A DNA stretch of 64,000 bases from the NCBI GenBank assembly GCA_023266355.1, contig JAHFQM010000006.1:204484-268483 (forward strand), read 5' to 3'. The position numbers were made by a program, and so were the translations under genes. This document shows, in pieces, positions 16,841-28,498 of the stretch. The notes under the pieces are model-generated. The model was not told the origin of the DNA. It did no database searches and saw only the letters and a list, made by a program, of their open reading frames with translations. Position 1 is the first letter of the stretch; the number at the start of each line of letters is the position of its first letter. The DNA comes from Aquabacterium sp. GTDB taxonomy: Bacteria; Pseudomonadota; Gammaproteobacteria; Burkholderiales; Burkholderiaceae_C.

Positions 16841-19155
16841 TTGCGCAAGAATTGGAAGTGAGTCTGCACATGGCCTTCGTCGAGGCCCGTCAGCAACGCC
16901 ACGAGTTCATCACCGTGGAACACCTGCTGCTGGCCCTGATCGACAACCCCTCTGCTTCCGAGGTGCTGAAGGCCTGTGCTGCGAACCTGGACGAGCTGCG
17001 CAAGAACCTTGACCAGTTCGTGCGTGACAACACGCCGACCGTGGGGGGCACCGACGAGGTGGACACCCAGCCCACGCTGGGCTTCCAGCGCGTCATCCAG
17101 CGCGCGATCATGCACGTGCAGTCGTCTGGCAGTGGCAAGAAGGAAGTCACCGGTGCCAACGTGCTGGTGGCCATCTTTGGCGAGAAAGACTCGCACGCGG
17201 TGTACTACTTGCACCAGCAGGGCGTGACCCGCCTGGACGTGGTGAATTTCATCGCGCACGGCATCCGCAAGGCCGACCCGCCCGAGGCGAGCAAGCAGTC
17301 GTCCGAGCAAGGGCAGATCGAGCCCGAGAAGGAAGAGGCCGAGGGCAAGGCTTCGCCTCTGGAGCAGTACACCCAGAACCTCAACCAGATGGCGCGCGAG
17401 GGCAAGATCGACCCGCTCATCGGTCGGGACACCGAGGTTGAGCGCGTCATCCAGGTGCTGTGCCGCCGCCGCAAGAACAACCCGCTGCTGGTGGGTGAGG
17501 CCGGCGTGGGCAAGACCGCCATCGCCGAAGGTCTGGCCTGGCGCATCACGCAAAAGGATGTGCCCGACGTGCTGGCCGACGCCGAGGTGTTTGCCCTCGA
17601 CATGGGCGCATTGCTGGCCGGCACCAAGTACCGCGGTGATTTCGAGCAGCGCCTGAAGGCCGTCATCAAGCAGCTCAAGGAGCAGCCGGGCGCCGTGCTG
17701 TTCATCGACGAGATCCACACGCTGATCGGGGCCGGTGCGGCGTCGGGCGGCACGCTGGACGCGTCCAACCTGCTCAAGCCTGCGCTGAGCTCGGGCCAGC
17801 TCAAGTGCATCGGTGCGACCACCTTCACCGAGTACCGCGGCATCTTCGAGAAGGATGCGGCCTTGTCGCGTCGCTTCCAGAAGGTCGAAGTGGCCGAGCC
17901 CTCGGTCGAGCAGACCATCGAGATCCTGAAGGGCCTGAAGTCGCGCTTCGAAGAGCACCACAGCGTGAAGTACGCGCTGGGCGCTTTGCAGGCCGCGGCC
18001 GAGCTCTCGGCGAAGTTCATCAACGACCGCCACCTGCCCGACAAGGCCATCGACGTGATCGACGAGGCTGGCGCTGCGCAACGCATCCTGCCCAAGAGCA
18101 AGCAGAAGAAGACCATCACGCGGGCCGAGGTCGAAGAGATCGTGGCCAAGATCGCGCGGGTGCCTTCGACCAGCGTGTCCAACGACGACCGCAGCAAGCT
18201 CAAGACGCTCGACCGCGACCTCAAGAGCGTGGTGTTCGGGCAAGACAACGCCATCGACGCGCTGGCCTCGGCCATCAAGATGGCGCGTTCGGGCCTGGGC
18301 AAGCCGGACAAGCCGATCGGTTCCTTCCTGTTCAGTGGCCCCACCGGCGTGGGCAAGACCGAAGTCGCCAAGCAGTTGGCCTACATCCTGGGCATCGAGT
18401 TGATCCGCTTCGACATGTCGGAGTACATGGAGCGCCACGCGGTCAGTCGCCTGATCGGCGCGCCTCCGGGCTATGTGGGCTTCGACCAGGGCGGTCTGCT
18501 GACCGAGGCCGTGTCGAAGAAGCCGCATGCCGTGCTGCTGCTCGACGAGATCGAGAAGGCCCACCCGGACGTCTTCAACATCCTGCTGCAGGTCATGGAC
18601 CACGGCACGCTGACGGACAACAACGGTCGCAAGGCCGATTTCCGCAACGTGCTCATCATCATGACCACGAACGCGGGTGCGGAGACGTTGCAGAAGGCGA
18701 CCATCGGTTTCACCAACCCGCGCGAGCTGGGCGACGAGATGGCCGACATCAAGCGCCTGTTCACGCCGGAGTTCCGCAACCGACTGGACGCCATCGTTGG
18801 CTTCAAGCCGCTGGACGAAGAGGTCATCCTGCGCGTGGTGGACAAGTTCCTGCTGCAGTTGGAGGGTCAGCTCGCCGAGAAGAAGGTGGAGGTCACGTTC
18901 ACGGACGCCCTGCGCCGTCACCTGGGCAAGCGTGGCTTCGATCCGCTCATGGGCGCGCGCCCGATGCAGCGCCTGATCCAGGACACCATCCGCAAGGCCC
19001 TGGCCGACGAGTTGCTGTTCGGCAGCCTGGTCGATGGCGGTCGCCTGACGGTGGACGTGGTGGACAACGACAAGGGCGAGCCCGAGGTGAAGCTGGACAT
19101 CCAGCCGAACAAGAAGAGCGACAAGACCAAGCCGGAGGCGGCCACGGCCGAGTGA
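16837..19155 (+). CDS. clpA: ATP-dependent Clp protease ATP-binding subunit ClpA
   Basis: 772 residues. The N-domain ([23 protein letters not shown]) is followed by two AAA+ modules: the first with Walker [14 protein letters not shown] and Walker B VLFIDEIH, the second with [13 protein letters not shown] and [13 protein letters not shown]. The absence of a long middle coiled-coil separates it from ClpB, and an IGF-type ClpP-binding loop (ATIGFTNP) is present. It unfolds substrates for ClpP. The start is fixed by the ATGA overlap with clpS. Confidence 0.97.
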   Translation: MIAQELEVSLHMAFVEARQQRHEFITVEHLLLALIDNPSASEVLKACAANLDELRKNLDQFVRDNTPTVGGTDEVDTQPTLGFQRVIQRAIMHVQSSGSGKKEVTGANVLVAIFGEKDSHAVYYLHQQGVTRLDVVNFIAHGIRKADPPEASKQSSEQGQIEPEKEEAEGKASPLEQYTQNLNQMAREGKIDPLIGRDTEVERVIQVLCRRRKNNPLLVGEAGVGKTAIAEGLAWRITQKDVPDVLADAEVFALDMGALLAGTKYRGDFEQRLKAVIKQLKEQPGAVLFIDEIHTLIGAGAASGGTLDASNLLKPALSSGQLKCIGATTFTEYRGIFEKDAALSRRFQKVEVAEPSVEQTIEILKGLKSRFEEHHSVKYALGALQAAAELSAKFINDRHLPDKAIDVIDEAGAAQRILPKSKQKKTITRAEVEEIVAKIARVPSTSVSNDDRSKLKTLDRDLKSVVFGQDNAIDALASAIKMARSGLGKPDKPIGSFLFSGPTGVGKTEVAKQLAYILGIELIRFDMSEYMERHAVSRLIGAPPGYVGFDQGGLLTEAVSKKPHAVLLLDEIEKAHPDVFNILLQVMDHGTLTDNNGRKADFRNVLIIMTTNAGAETLQKATIGFTNPRELGDEMADIKRLFTPEFRNRLDAIVGFKPLDEEVILRVVDKFLLQLEGQLAEKKVEVTFTDALRRHLGKRGFDPLMGARPMQRLIQDTIRKALADELLFGSLVDGGRLTVDVVDNDKGEPEVKLDIQPNKKSDKTKPEAATAE

Positions 19156-19181
19156 TCGGCACGGGGTTTTCCTCGTCAAGC

Positions 19182-19210
19182 AAAAGGCCCGCACGCAGCG
19201 GGCCTTTTTT
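19182..19210. terminator. Bidirectional terminator between clpA and lpxH
   Basis: Stem AAAAGGCCCGC / GCGGGCCTTTTTT with loop ACGCA lies between two convergent genes and has an A-run and T-run on the two sides. Confidence 0.88.
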
Positions 19211-19224
19211 CTGGGCAGCGCGCT

Positions 19225-20016
19225 TCAACGAAGCTCGATGCGGCTGAAACCGTTGGCTTGCCAGCGCAGCACCTGGGCGCGGGGCTGGCCGTGGTCGAGG
19301 TCCCAGTCGCTCAGCACATGCCGTGTGCCGCTGCCAAAGGCTTCGGTTGCTGGCCGGTGCGTGTGGCCGTGGATCAGCAGCTCGGCTTGTGCAGCCTGCA
19401 TCCAGTCGCGCGCGCAGATGTCATCGACATCGGCGTAGCCCGTGGCAACGGCCTGGGCTTGCTGGTGCTGCTGGCTGGCGGCGCGCATCTGGCGGGCCTG
19501 TGCCAAGCGGGTGGCCAATGGGTGTGCCAGGAAGGCTTGTTGCCACGCGGGCTGGCGGACCTGGGCGCGGAAGCGCAGGTAGTCGGTGTCGGCCAGGCAG
19601 AGTTCGTCCCCGTGGATCAGCAGGGCGCGTTGTCCGAAGGCGGCCAGCACGGTGGGGTCGGGCAGGGCGGTGGCGCCGCCATCTTCCATGAAGGCCTGGC
19701 CCAGCAGGAAGTCGCGGTTGCCCACCATGATGAACAGCGGGCGCGCTTGGGCGGCTTCGCGCAGCATGCGCAGACAGTCGGCCTCGAAGGGCTCGGTGCG
19801 CATGTCGTCACCCACCCAGGCTTCGAACAGGTCGCCCAGCACGAAGATGGCGTCTGCGGTGGTCGAGGACAGGTAACGCCGCAGCGCCGCCGTGGTGTGC
19901 GGCAGGCCTTCATGCAGGTGGATGTCCGAGATGAAGTCAATGCACCGCCACGAGGGCGGTGCAGTCAGGGTGCGGGCGCCGGGGAAAGCAGGTTTCCCCA
20001 GAACGTCTGCCGTCAT
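19225..20016 (-). CDS. lpxH: UDP-2,3-diacylglucosamine diphosphatase LpxH
   Basis: 263 residues. A calcineurin-like metallophosphatase with the metal-ligand motifs FISDIHLH, FVLGDLFEAWVGDD, VGNRDFLLG, LIHGDELCLAD and LIHGHTHRP, as in LpxH. It hydrolyses UDP-2,3-diacylglucosamine to lipid X in lipid A synthesis. The ATG at 20016 overlaps the stop of the ppiB-type gene (ATGA), so the two are translated in a coupled way. The order ppi-lpxH is common in beta- and gammaproteobacteria. Confidence 0.95.
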   Translation of the reverse strand: MTADVLGKPAFPGARTLTAPPSWRCIDFISDIHLHEGLPHTTAALRRYLSSTTADAIFVLGDLFEAWVGDDMRTEPFEADCLRMLREAAQARPLFIMVGNRDFLLGQAFMEDGGATALPDPTVLAAFGQRALLIHGDELCLADTDYLRFRAQVRQPAWQQAFLAHPLATRLAQARQMRAASQQHQQAQAVATGYADVDDICARDWMQAAQAELLIHGHTHRPATEAFGSGTRHVLSDWDLDHGQPRAQVLRWQANGFSRIELR

Positions 20017-20516
20017 CAGACCTCGGTGGCCTTGGTGATGAGCACGTCTTCCAGCGGCACGTCGTCGTGGAAGCCCTTGCGGCCAGTTTTGGCCTTCTCG
20101 ATCGCATCGACCACTTCGGTGCCAGCGACGACCTTGCCGAACACGGCATAGCCCCAACCTTGGGCGGTCTCGGCCTTGAAGTTCAGGAAGTCGTTGTTGG
20201 TGGCGTTGATGAAGAACTGGGCCGACGCCGAGTGAGGCGCGCTGGTGCGGGCCATGGCGACGGTGTACTTGTCGTTCTTCAGGCCGTTGTTGGCTTCGTT
20301 CTGGATTTCGCCCTTGGTGGGCTTTTGCTTCATGCCGGCTTCGAAGCCGCCACCCTGGACCATGAAGCCCTTGATGACGCGGTGGAAGACGGTGCCGTCG
20401 TAGTGGCCGGCGTTGACGTATTCCAGGAAGTTGGCGACGGTGATGGGTGCCTTGGCGTCGTCAAGTTCCAGGCGGATGACGCCAGCGGTGGTTTGCAGTT
20501 CAACGGTTTTGCTCAT
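20016..20516 (-). CDS. ppiB: Cytosolic peptidyl-prolyl cis-trans isomerase (cyclophilin)
   Basis: 166 residues without a signal peptide. Cyclophilin motifs are clear: [29 protein letters not shown] and a [15 protein letters not shown] segment. It catalyses prolyl isomerisation in cytoplasmic protein folding. It lies three bases after the secreted paralogue and overlaps lpxH, in a minus-strand operon that runs from the TPR gene to lpxH. Confidence 0.95.
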   Translation of the reverse strand: MSKTVELQTTAGVIRLELDDAKAPITVANFLEYVNAGHYDGTVFHRVIKGFMVQGGGFEAGMKQKPTKGEIQNEANNGLKNDKYTVAMARTSAPHSASAQFFINATNNDFLNFKAETAQGWGYAVFGKVVAGTEVVDAIEKAKTGRKGFHDDVPLEDVLITKATEV

Positions 20517-20519
20517 GGT

Positions 20520-21086
20520 TCACTTCTCGATGGTGGCTTGTTGGATGATCACGGGCTCGACAGGCACATCTTGGTGCATGCCTTTGGAGCCCGTTTGGAC
20601 CTTGCGGATTTTCTCGACGACGTCCATGCCCTCGACGACCTTGCCAAACACGGCGTAGCCATTGCCGTCCGGCGAGCGGGCGGCGTCGAGGAAGGCGTTG
20701 TCCTTGAGGTTGATGAAGAACTGCGCCGTGGCCGAGTCAGGCACGCTGGTGCGCGCCATGGCGATGGTGCCGCGCACGTTCGTCAGGCCGTTGCGGCTTT
20801 CCAGCGGGATGGGCGCGCGCGTGGGTTTTTCGCGCATGTCGGGCGTCATGCCGCCACCCTGGACCATGAAGCCGTCGATCACGCGGTGGAAGATCGTGCC
20901 GCTGTACTGGCCCGACTTCACGTACTGCAGGAAGTTGTCAACGGTCTTGGGTGCCTTGGCCGCATCCAGCTGCACCACGATGTCGCCTTGGTTGGTCTTC
21001 AGGCGCACGTTCTGGGCCTGGGCGAGTGTGGCGCCCATGGCCAGCGCGGCGGTGGCCGCAGCCACCATCAGTTTGCAAATCATCAT
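20520..21086 (-). CDS. Periplasmic peptidyl-prolyl cis-trans isomerase (cyclophilin)
   Basis: 188 residues. A signal peptide (about residues 1-25, ending AQAQ) directs it to the periplasm. The cyclophilin domain has [29 protein letters not shown] and [14 protein letters not shown]. It is a tandem paralogue of the next gene, with the signal peptide being the main difference. The ATG at 21086 has an AAGGAG site seven bases upstream and overlaps the end of the L,D-transpeptidase gene. Confidence 0.93.
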   Translation of the reverse strand: MMICKLMVAAATAALAMGATLAQAQNVRLKTNQGDIVVQLDAAKAPKTVDNFLQYVKSGQYSGTIFHRVIDGFMVQGGGMTPDMREKPTRAPIPLESRNGLTNVRGTIAMARTSVPDSATAQFFINLKDNAFLDAARSPDGNGYAVFGKVVEGMDVVEKIRKVQTGSKGMHQDVPVEPVIIQQATIEK

Positions 21087-22384
21087 CCGATCACTCCTTC
21101 GTAGAAGATTTTCCAGAGGCCACCCTCTTTGCCCCAATATTGACGTTTGACGGCGCCGGTGCGTTGACCCTCCGCGATTTCGCCGAAGGTCACGACGAGG
21201 ATGTCGCTCTTGTCGCGCCATCCGAGGATGGACACGTCCTTGAGCTGCACGGGGCGGCCGCGGGCTTGCGAGAGGTCTTTCTCGATGAGCTGGCGCCACT
21301 GTGCCAGATCCTTGTTGCCATTGGCGAACTGGTTCGAGTAGAAGGCCATCAGGCGATTGAGGTCGCCGCTGGCGCGGGCCACGCGCCAGCCTTCGATGAG
21401 GTTGTGCAGGCTGCGGCGCTCGGGTTCCTTGACCGCGGGCGGCACCCATTGCAGGTTTTTGGCGATCACCACGGGGGTGCTGCGCGGCTGCACGCGCTCC
21501 ATGATGTCGCGCAGCTCGGGGTTGGCCAGGGCGACGCAGCCGTCGGTGCTGTGCGGGCTGCGGGCGTAGCTGTCGCTGGGCACGCCGTGCAGCCAGATGC
21601 CGCTGCCGGTGCGGCCCTGGCGGCGGTCGTACTCGTTCGGGTAGTTCAGCGAGAGGGCGCCCACGCCGTAGAAATCGGTCAGCTGGCGGGCGTCGAGGCG
21701 GCTGGTGATGAAGTACACGCCGAGCGGCGTGCGCTGGTCGCCCTCGGCACTTTTCTCGAAGCCCAGGCGCCCGATGGAGGCGTAGTGGTCGGCCACCAGC
21801 TGCAGGCCATTGGGGCCGTTCTCGAACAGGTACAGGCGCGAGCGGCTGGCATCGACCGCGATGGCGTGGCGGGTCGTGGGCGGCAGCTCGATGAACTGGG
21901 CCGGCACCGTGCCTGCAGGTGGGCGCTCGCGCAGGGCACTCAGGCGCCTCTCGGCTTCTTCGCGGAGCTGGTCGAGGCGGGCGGGTGCCTTGGTGGCCAG
22001 CTCGCCCGGGGCATTGCCCATGGTGGGCAATGCTCGCGTCTGGGCGAGCAGGAGGTCGCCGTAGACGAGTTGGGCCAGCTGGAAGTTGGGCACGTCGCGC
22101 GCCAGCGTCTGGGCCTGGGCGAGCGCCTGACGCGACTGGCCTTTGCCGATGAGGCGGTAGACGTCCAGCAGCCGGGCTTCGGCCGAAGGCGACTGCGGCG
22201 TCAGAGGCGGCCGTGCATCACGGACACCTGCCTCGTTCGGCTTGTCTGCGGCTTTGGGGCTGGCGAGATGGGCCTGCTCCGCGTGTGGGCGTGGTGCCTT
22301 GTGCGGAGCGGCCTGTGCATGGCTCAGGGAGATCGCGAGGCCCAGTGTCAGCTGGGCCAGGCGACCGTGCATCGATCGGTTCAT
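21083..22384 (-). CDS. L,D-transpeptidase (YkuD family) with accessory C-terminal domain
   Basis: 433 residues with an N-terminal signal peptide. The YkuD domain in the middle has the conserved [11 protein letters not shown]...[11 protein letters not shown] motif, with the catalytic Cys in TDGC. The final ~110 residues form an NTF2-like stretch ([22 protein letters not shown]...KIFYEGVI), which may be a ligand or dimerisation domain. It would cross-link peptidoglycan or attach proteins to it. The next gene upstream shares the same NTF2-like C-terminus, suggesting the pair act together. Confidence 0.9.
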   Translation of the reverse strand: MNRSMHGRLAQLTLGLAISLSHAQAAPHKAPRPHAEQAHLASPKAADKPNEAGVRDARPPLTPQSPSAEARLLDVYRLIGKGQSRQALAQAQTLARDVPNFQLAQLVYGDLLLAQTRALPTMGNAPGELATKAPARLDQLREEAERRLSALRERPPAGTVPAQFIELPPTTRHAIAVDASRSRLYLFENGPNGLQLVADHYASIGRLGFEKSAEGDQRTPLGVYFITSRLDARQLTDFYGVGALSLNYPNEYDRRQGRTGSGIWLHGVPSDSYARSPHSTDGCVALANPELRDIMERVQPRSTPVVIAKNLQWVPPAVKEPERRSLHNLIEGWRVARASGDLNRLMAFYSNQFANGNKDLAQWRQLIEKDLSQARGRPVQLKDVSILGWRDKSDILVVTFGEIAEGQRTGAVKRQYWGKEGGLWKIFYEGVIG

Positions 22385-22389
22385 CAGAT

Positions 22390-23487
22390 TCAGGAGCCGG
22401 TGCTTTCCTTGACGATCACCCAGGCGTTGCCGTTGCGAACCAGTTCCAGGCGTTTGCCGCTGCTGACGCTCAGGCTGTCTGCATGGTAGTCCTGCTTGAA
22501 TTGCGCGATGGCCTTGTTGCCATTGACCGTGATTTTCAAGCTGGAGACTTTGACGGAGATGCTGCGCTTGCCCAGGATGCGTTCCTTGCGGTCTTGCTCC
22601 CAGGCCTTGCGGGACTTGCCGCCGTTGAAGTCCTTGCCGTAGGCCGAGATGTAGCCGTCCATGTCCTTGCGGCTCCAGGCATCGGCCCAGGCGCGCACGG
22701 CGTTGGCGACATCGCGCTCGCGGGCGCTTTCTTCGGCTTCGGCCTTGCTGGGCTTGGTTTCAGCTGGCTTCGTTTCGGCGGGCTTCGTCTCCACCGGCTT
22801 GGGCGCAACCGGTGCGGGTGTCGGTGCGGGCACGGGCGCTGGCGTGGGCTTCGGTGCAGGAGCAGGCGAGGGTGCCGGTGCGGGCGCTGGGGTCGCGGGT
22901 GCCGGCGCAGGTGTCACCGTGCTGGCCGAGGCGGTCACGATGCTGTTGCGCTCCTTGGGGAAGAGGTCGCGGATCATGGCCAGCTTGGGGGCCACGGCCG
23001 AGCGGGTGTCGATCTGCAGGGCCTTGGAGTAGGCCTGGCTGGCCAGCTTGGCGTAGACATCGCCGAGGTTTTCGTAGGCGGTGGCGTAGCTGGGGTTGGT
23101 GCGGATGGCCATTTCCAGCGCGTTGCGGGCCTTGTCGTACTGGCCTTGCTGCGCGTAGAGCACCGCGAGGTTGTTGAAGGGCTCGGGCAACTCGGGGTAG
23201 TCCTCGGTCAGCTTGGTGAAGGCGGTGATGGCTTCAGGCGCACGACCGGCTTGCGACAGGCTGATGCCGCGCAGGAAGCGCATCATCGGGTCGCGGGGCT
23301 TGGCGGACAGGAATTGATCGGCCTTTTGCAGGGCTTCCACGTTCTTGCCGGCGGCCAGCAGCTTCTGCACATCACCCACGTCATCGGCGCGTGCGCTCAG
23401 AGCGCTGAGGGACAGGGCGGCGACGGCAAGGCATTTCGCGGCGAGGGACGTCAGGCGGAGTCCGAAGTGGGGCACAGCAGTCTGCAT
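22390..23487 (-). CDS. Exported TPR protein with proline-rich linker and NTF2-like C-terminus
   Basis: 365 residues from ATG 23487. A signal peptide (ending ALSARA) is followed by TPR units (about residues 35-165; PFNNLAVLYAQQGQYDKARNALEMA is one). A low-complexity linker of Pro-Ala repeats changes into ETKPA repeats. The C-terminal ~115 residues are NTF2-like (VRAWADAWSRKDMDGYISAYG...LVRNGNAWVIVKE). It is the first gene of the minus-strand operon leading to an L,D-transpeptidase, so an envelope-assembly scaffold role is likely. A start at 23526 is an alternative. Confidence 0.85.
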   Translation of the reverse strand: MQTAVPHFGLRLTSLAAKCLAVAALSLSALSARADDVGDVQKLLAAGKNVEALQKADQFLSAKPRDPMMRFLRGISLSQAGRAPEAITAFTKLTEDYPELPEPFNNLAVLYAQQGQYDKARNALEMAIRTNPSYATAYENLGDVYAKLASQAYSKALQIDTRSAVAPKLAMIRDLFPKERNSIVTASASTVTPAPAPATPAPAPAPSPAPAPKPTPAPVPAPTPAPVAPKPVETKPAETKPAETKPSKAEAEESARERDVANAVRAWADAWSRKDMDGYISAYGKDFNGGKSRKAWEQDRKERILGKRSISVKVSSLKITVNGNKAIAQFKQDYHADSLSVSSGKRLELVRNGNAWVIVKESTGS

Positions 23488-23760
23488 GGAAGATCGTGTC
23501 AGAGGGGTTGTGGTGCGTTGGGGCATCGGTGCGGCGGCAGGGATGCCATCCAGGATGCAGCTCAAGAGGATAGCAGCCCAGTGGCCTGGGGCACCTGCCT
23601 GTTCACCCTCGTGTTGGGGTCGCCGTTATACTTGCCGAATTGTATCTGAGCGCTGTCCGTGGCCTGGGCCCTGCGACGGCTGCAGGATCTGAGCGTGAAG
23701 ACACGCTGCACTGCGTGTCTGGTTCTATTCCCTGATTGCCCGCCTCCCTGTCGTGTGCCC

Positions 23761-25154
<1,394 letters not shown>

Positions 25155-25155
<1 letters not shown>

Positions 25156-25883
25156 TGGGCACGTCCAAATCTTCCGCACCCAAGCCGGTGCTGCCTGACA
25201 ACGCCGTGCTCGCTGCGAACCTGGTCACGCCCGCGTATTGGGACGAGGCCTGCAAGCACCTGAGCAAGCGCGACCGCGTCATGCGCAAGCTGATCGCCGA
25301 CCACGGCTCGGCGCGCCTGGAAAGCCGCGGCGATGCGTTTACCACGCTGGCGCGCTCCATCGTGGGCCAGCAAATTTCGGTCAAGGCGGCGCAGTCGGTC
25401 TGGGAGCGCCTGTTGGCCGTGCTCGGCCTGCAAGGTGCCGAGGGCAGCAGCCCTGGCAGCGACCGCGGCCCGCTGAGCGCCACTGAACTTCTGACCAAAA
25501 CGCCCGACCAGCTCCGCCAGGCTGGCTTGTCGGCCCGCAAGGTCGAGTACATGCTCGATCTGGCCCGCCATTTCGCCGAAGAGCGCGTCCACGTGGCGCA
25601 GTGGCAGGCTTGGGAAGACGAAGCCATCATCGACGAGCTGGTGGACATCCGCGGCATCGGTCGCTGGACGGCCGAGATGTTCCTGATCTTCCACCTGATG
25701 CGGCCGAACGTGCTGCCGCTCGACGACCTCGGCCTCATCAAAGGCATCAGCCAGAGTTATTTCAGCGGTGAGCCGGTCTCGCGTGCCGAGGCGCGCGACG
25801 TGGCCGAAGCCTGGTCGCCCTTCCGAACGGTGGGCACCTGGTACCTGTGGCGCAGCCTCGACCCCCTTCCCGTGGCCTATTGA
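25155..25883 (+). CDS. DNA-3-methyladenine glycosylase (AlkA-type, HhH-GPD)
   Basis: 242 residues with the HhH-GPD fold: the helix-hairpin-helix LVDIRGIGRWTAEMFLIFHL and the catalytic Asp in VLPLDDLGL. The N-terminal part (LARSIVGQQISVKAAQSVWERL) is typical of AlkA-related glycosylases. It removes alkylated bases in base-excision repair. The protein is shorter than E. coli AlkA, lacking the Ada-like N-terminal domain. Its ATG overlaps the cysS stop (TGATG), so it is translationally coupled. Confidence 0.92.
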
Positions 25884-25955
25884 TTTCTCGATGGCCAGGT
25901 GCAGGTCACGAGCCTGAAGCGCCTGGCGGCCACGCTGACACAAAGGAAACAAGCC

Positions 25956-26927
25956 ATGAGCAAACGACACTTCCTCGAATTCGAGCAGCCCATCGCGGAG
26001 CTCGAATCCAAGATCGAAGAACTGCGCTATGTGCAGAGCGAATCGGCGGTGGACATCTCCGAAGAGATCGACCGCCTGAGCAAGAAGAGCCAGCAGCTGA
26101 CCAAAGACATCTATGCCACGCTGTCGCCGTGGCAGGTCACGCAGATCGCGCGCCACCCGCAGCGCCCCTACACGCTGGACTACGTCAACGAGCTGTTCAC
26201 CGATTTCCAGGAAATGCACGGTGACCGCCATTTCGCCGATGACCTGTCCATCGTCGGCGGCCTGGCCCGTTTCAACGGCATGCCCTGCATGGTGCTGGGT
26301 CACCAGAAGGGCCGCGACACCAAGGAGCGCGCCGCGCGCAATTTCGGCATGTCGCGCCCCGAGGGCTACCGCAAGGCCCTGCGCCTGATGGAGACCGCGC
26401 AGAAGTTCAGCCTGCCCGTGTTCACCTTCGTGGACACGCCCGGTGCCTACCCTGGCATCGGTGCGGAAGAGCGCAACCAGTCCGAGGCCATCGGCCGCAA
26501 CATCTTCGAGATGGCCAAGCTGGAAGTGCCTATCATCACCACGATCATCGGTGAGGGCGGCTCGGGCGGTGCGCTGGCCATCAGCGTGGCCGACCAGGTC
26601 CTGATGATGCAGTACTCGGTGTATTCGGTGATCTCGCCGGAAGGCTGTGCCTCCATCCTCTGGAAGACTTCGGACAAGGCCTCGGATGCCGCCGAAGCGC
26701 TGGGCATCACGGCCCACCGCCTCAAGGCCCTTGGCCTGATCGACAAGATCATCTCCGAGCCCGTGGGCGGCGCCCACCGCGACCACAAGCAGGCGGCGGC
26801 CAACCTCAAGCGCGGCCTGACCGACGCGGTGCGCCAGGTCAGCGACCTCAAGGTCAAGGACCTGCTGCAGCAGCGCTACGAGCGCCTGCAGGCCATGGGC
26901 CGCTTCAACGACACGACCGAACACTGA
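25956..26927 (+). CDS. accA: Acetyl-CoA carboxylase carboxyltransferase subunit alpha
   Basis: 323 residues, standard AccA length. The N-terminal coiled region ([18 protein letters not shown]) is followed by the carboxyltransferase domain with [30 protein letters not shown] and a [17 protein letters not shown] segment. With AccD it transfers carboxyl to acetyl-CoA to make malonyl-CoA. The start at 25956 has an AAGGAAAC site. The gene sits between alkA and tilS, a gene order common in Burkholderiales. Confidence 0.97.
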   Translation: MSKRHFLEFEQPIAELESKIEELRYVQSESAVDISEEIDRLSKKSQQLTKDIYATLSPWQVTQIARHPQRPYTLDYVNELFTDFQEMHGDRHFADDLSIVGGLARFNGMPCMVLGHQKGRDTKERAARNFGMSRPEGYRKALRLMETAQKFSLPVFTFVDTPGAYPGIGAEERNQSEAIGRNIFEMAKLEVPIITTIIGEGGSGGALAISVADQVLMMQYSVYSVISPEGCASILWKTSDKASDAAEALGITAHRLKALGLIDKIISEPVGGAHRDHKQAAANLKRGLTDAVRQVSDLKVKDLLQQRYERLQAMGRFNDTTEH

Positions 26928-26937
26928 GCGGCCGCCC

Positions 26938-28386
26938 GTGGCCAAGGCAACGGAGGGCGAGCCCATGCCTTGCGTCGCCGTGGCCTACAGCGGCGGACGT
27001 GACTCGACCGCCTTGCTGCACGCGGTGGCGTGTGCGACGCGCGAGGCAAACCGCGAGATGCTGGTCAGTCCGCCAGCCCATGCCGGCGGTGAGCCGCTCG
27101 GTGTGGGGGCCATGTGCGTCGTGGCCCTGCACGTCCACCATGGCCTGAGCCCGAACGCCGATGCCTGGCTGGCCCATGCGCAGGCCACCTGCGATGCCTG
27201 GGCCGCCCAGGGCCTGCCTGTGCGCTTGGTGGCGCGCCATGTGCGCTTGTCGGCCGATGCGGGTCAGGGCGTGGAGGCCGAGGCCCGTGCGCTGCGCCAC
27301 CAAGCCCTGCACGAGATGGCCGTCGAGGCCGGTGCGGACATGCTCTTGCTGGCCCACCACCGCCGCGACCAGGCCGAAACCCTCCTGCTGCAAGCCTTGC
27401 GCGGTGGCGGTTTGGCGGGCTTGGCGGCGATGCCCAAAGACGATCTGCGCGACGGCCTGCGCTGGGTGCGACCCTGGCTGGACCACCCGCGCGAGGCCAT
27501 CGAGGCCTACATCGAGGCGCATGGCCTGCGCCACATCGACGACGAGAGCAATGGCGACCCGCGTTTCGCCCGCAACCGCCTGCGCTTGGCGGTGTGGCCT
27601 GCTTTGCAGGCGGCGTTCCCGCAAGCCGAGGTGGCGCTGGCGACGTCGGCAGCCAGGTTGGCCGATGCCCTGGTGCCTTTGCGCAGCTGGCAATCCCAGG
27701 CGCTGACGGTGCTGCAGGCGCCTGATGACGCTGCGGCCATGAACGTGCGCCTGTGGGCCCGTTGGTCGCCGGCCGAGCGCCGTGAATCGTTGCGGCATTG
27801 GTTCGCGTCGGTCAGCGGCCAGGCTTTGTCGGCCAACTGGACGCTGCGGCTGGCCGACGAATTGCCGCGCATGCTGGCCCATGCGCCCAAGCCGGAGGAT
27901 GCGTGTGGTGTGTGGCCTGCGCTGGGCTTGAGCCTGTACCGCGGCCGTTTGCGATGGGCTCCGGCAGGCGCCGATCACGGCGAGGGTGGCGGCGGGGGTA
28001 CAGCGATGCAGCCCGTCCGCATCGACGCCCCTGGCGACTGGCCCTTGCCTGCCTGGGGTGGCATGCTGCGCGTGACGCCGTGCACCCACGGTGGTGTGGC
28101 GCCCGAGCGCCTGCTGGGCATGACCGTGGCTTCGCGCACCGGTGGGGAGCGTTTCCAGGCAGGGCCCGGTCGCCCGCCGCGCACTTTGAAAAAGCAGTTC
28201 CAGATGCTCGGCGTGCCCGCCTGGGAGCGCGATGCGCCCTTGTTTTGGGCCGGCGATCAATTGCTGTTCGTGCCCGGCCTGGGCCTGGACGCCCGCTGCT
28301 GGGCAGCCCCGGGCATGCCCCAATGCGCGATGAGCTGGCATTGGCTCGACGCCGAGCCTGCGGCGGCGCTAAAATGCGAGGTTTGA
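26938..28386 (+). CDS. tilS: tRNA(Ile)-lysidine synthetase
   Basis: 482 residues from a GTG start (an ATG at 26965 is an alternative). The PP-loop motif SGGRDS is at residues 18-23. The substrate-binding middle (HHRRDQAETLLLQALRGGG) and the C-terminal TilS domains (GGERFQAGPGRPPRTLKKQFQ) are present. It converts C34 of tRNA-Ile(CAU) to lysidine. It follows accA closely, and the next 112 bases before lysC hold no recognisable gene or riboswitch. Confidence 0.93.
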   Translation: MAKATEGEPMPCVAVAYSGGRDSTALLHAVACATREANREMLVSPPAHAGGEPLGVGAMCVVALHVHHGLSPNADAWLAHAQATCDAWAAQGLPVRLVARHVRLSADAGQGVEAEARALRHQALHEMAVEAGADMLLLAHHRRDQAETLLLQALRGGGLAGLAAMPKDDLRDGLRWVRPWLDHPREAIEAYIEAHGLRHIDDESNGDPRFARNRLRLAVWPALQAAFPQAEVALATSAARLADALVPLRSWQSQALTVLQAPDDAAAMNVRLWARWSPAERRESLRHWFASVSGQALSANWTLRLADELPRMLAHAPKPEDACGVWPALGLSLYRGRLRWAPAGADHGEGGGGGTAMQPVRIDAPGDWPLPAWGGMLRVTPCTHGGVAPERLLGMTVASRTGGERFQAGPGRPPRTLKKQFQMLGVPAWERDAPLFWAGDQLLFVPGLGLDARCWAAPGMPQCAMSWHWLDAEPAAALKCEV

Positions 28387-28498
28387 TCGCGCGCTGGTTC
28401 CGCCACCATCCCGGGTGATGGGGCAGGGGACACCGCTGAGGCCTGAGCAGGCATCGGCTGGCGCCCAAGGCGCGCGATGGCATCCAACAACATCTGAC

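Noticed and set aside
22780..22920. Pro-Ala / ETKPA tandem repeats as a mobile or regulatory repeat
   Set aside because: They are in frame within the TPR protein and encode a low-complexity linker, common in envelope proteins.
28387..28498. Lysine riboswitch upstream of lysC
   Set aside because: The 112-base gap lacks the long conserved stems and core of the lysine riboswitch. No convincing structure was seen.
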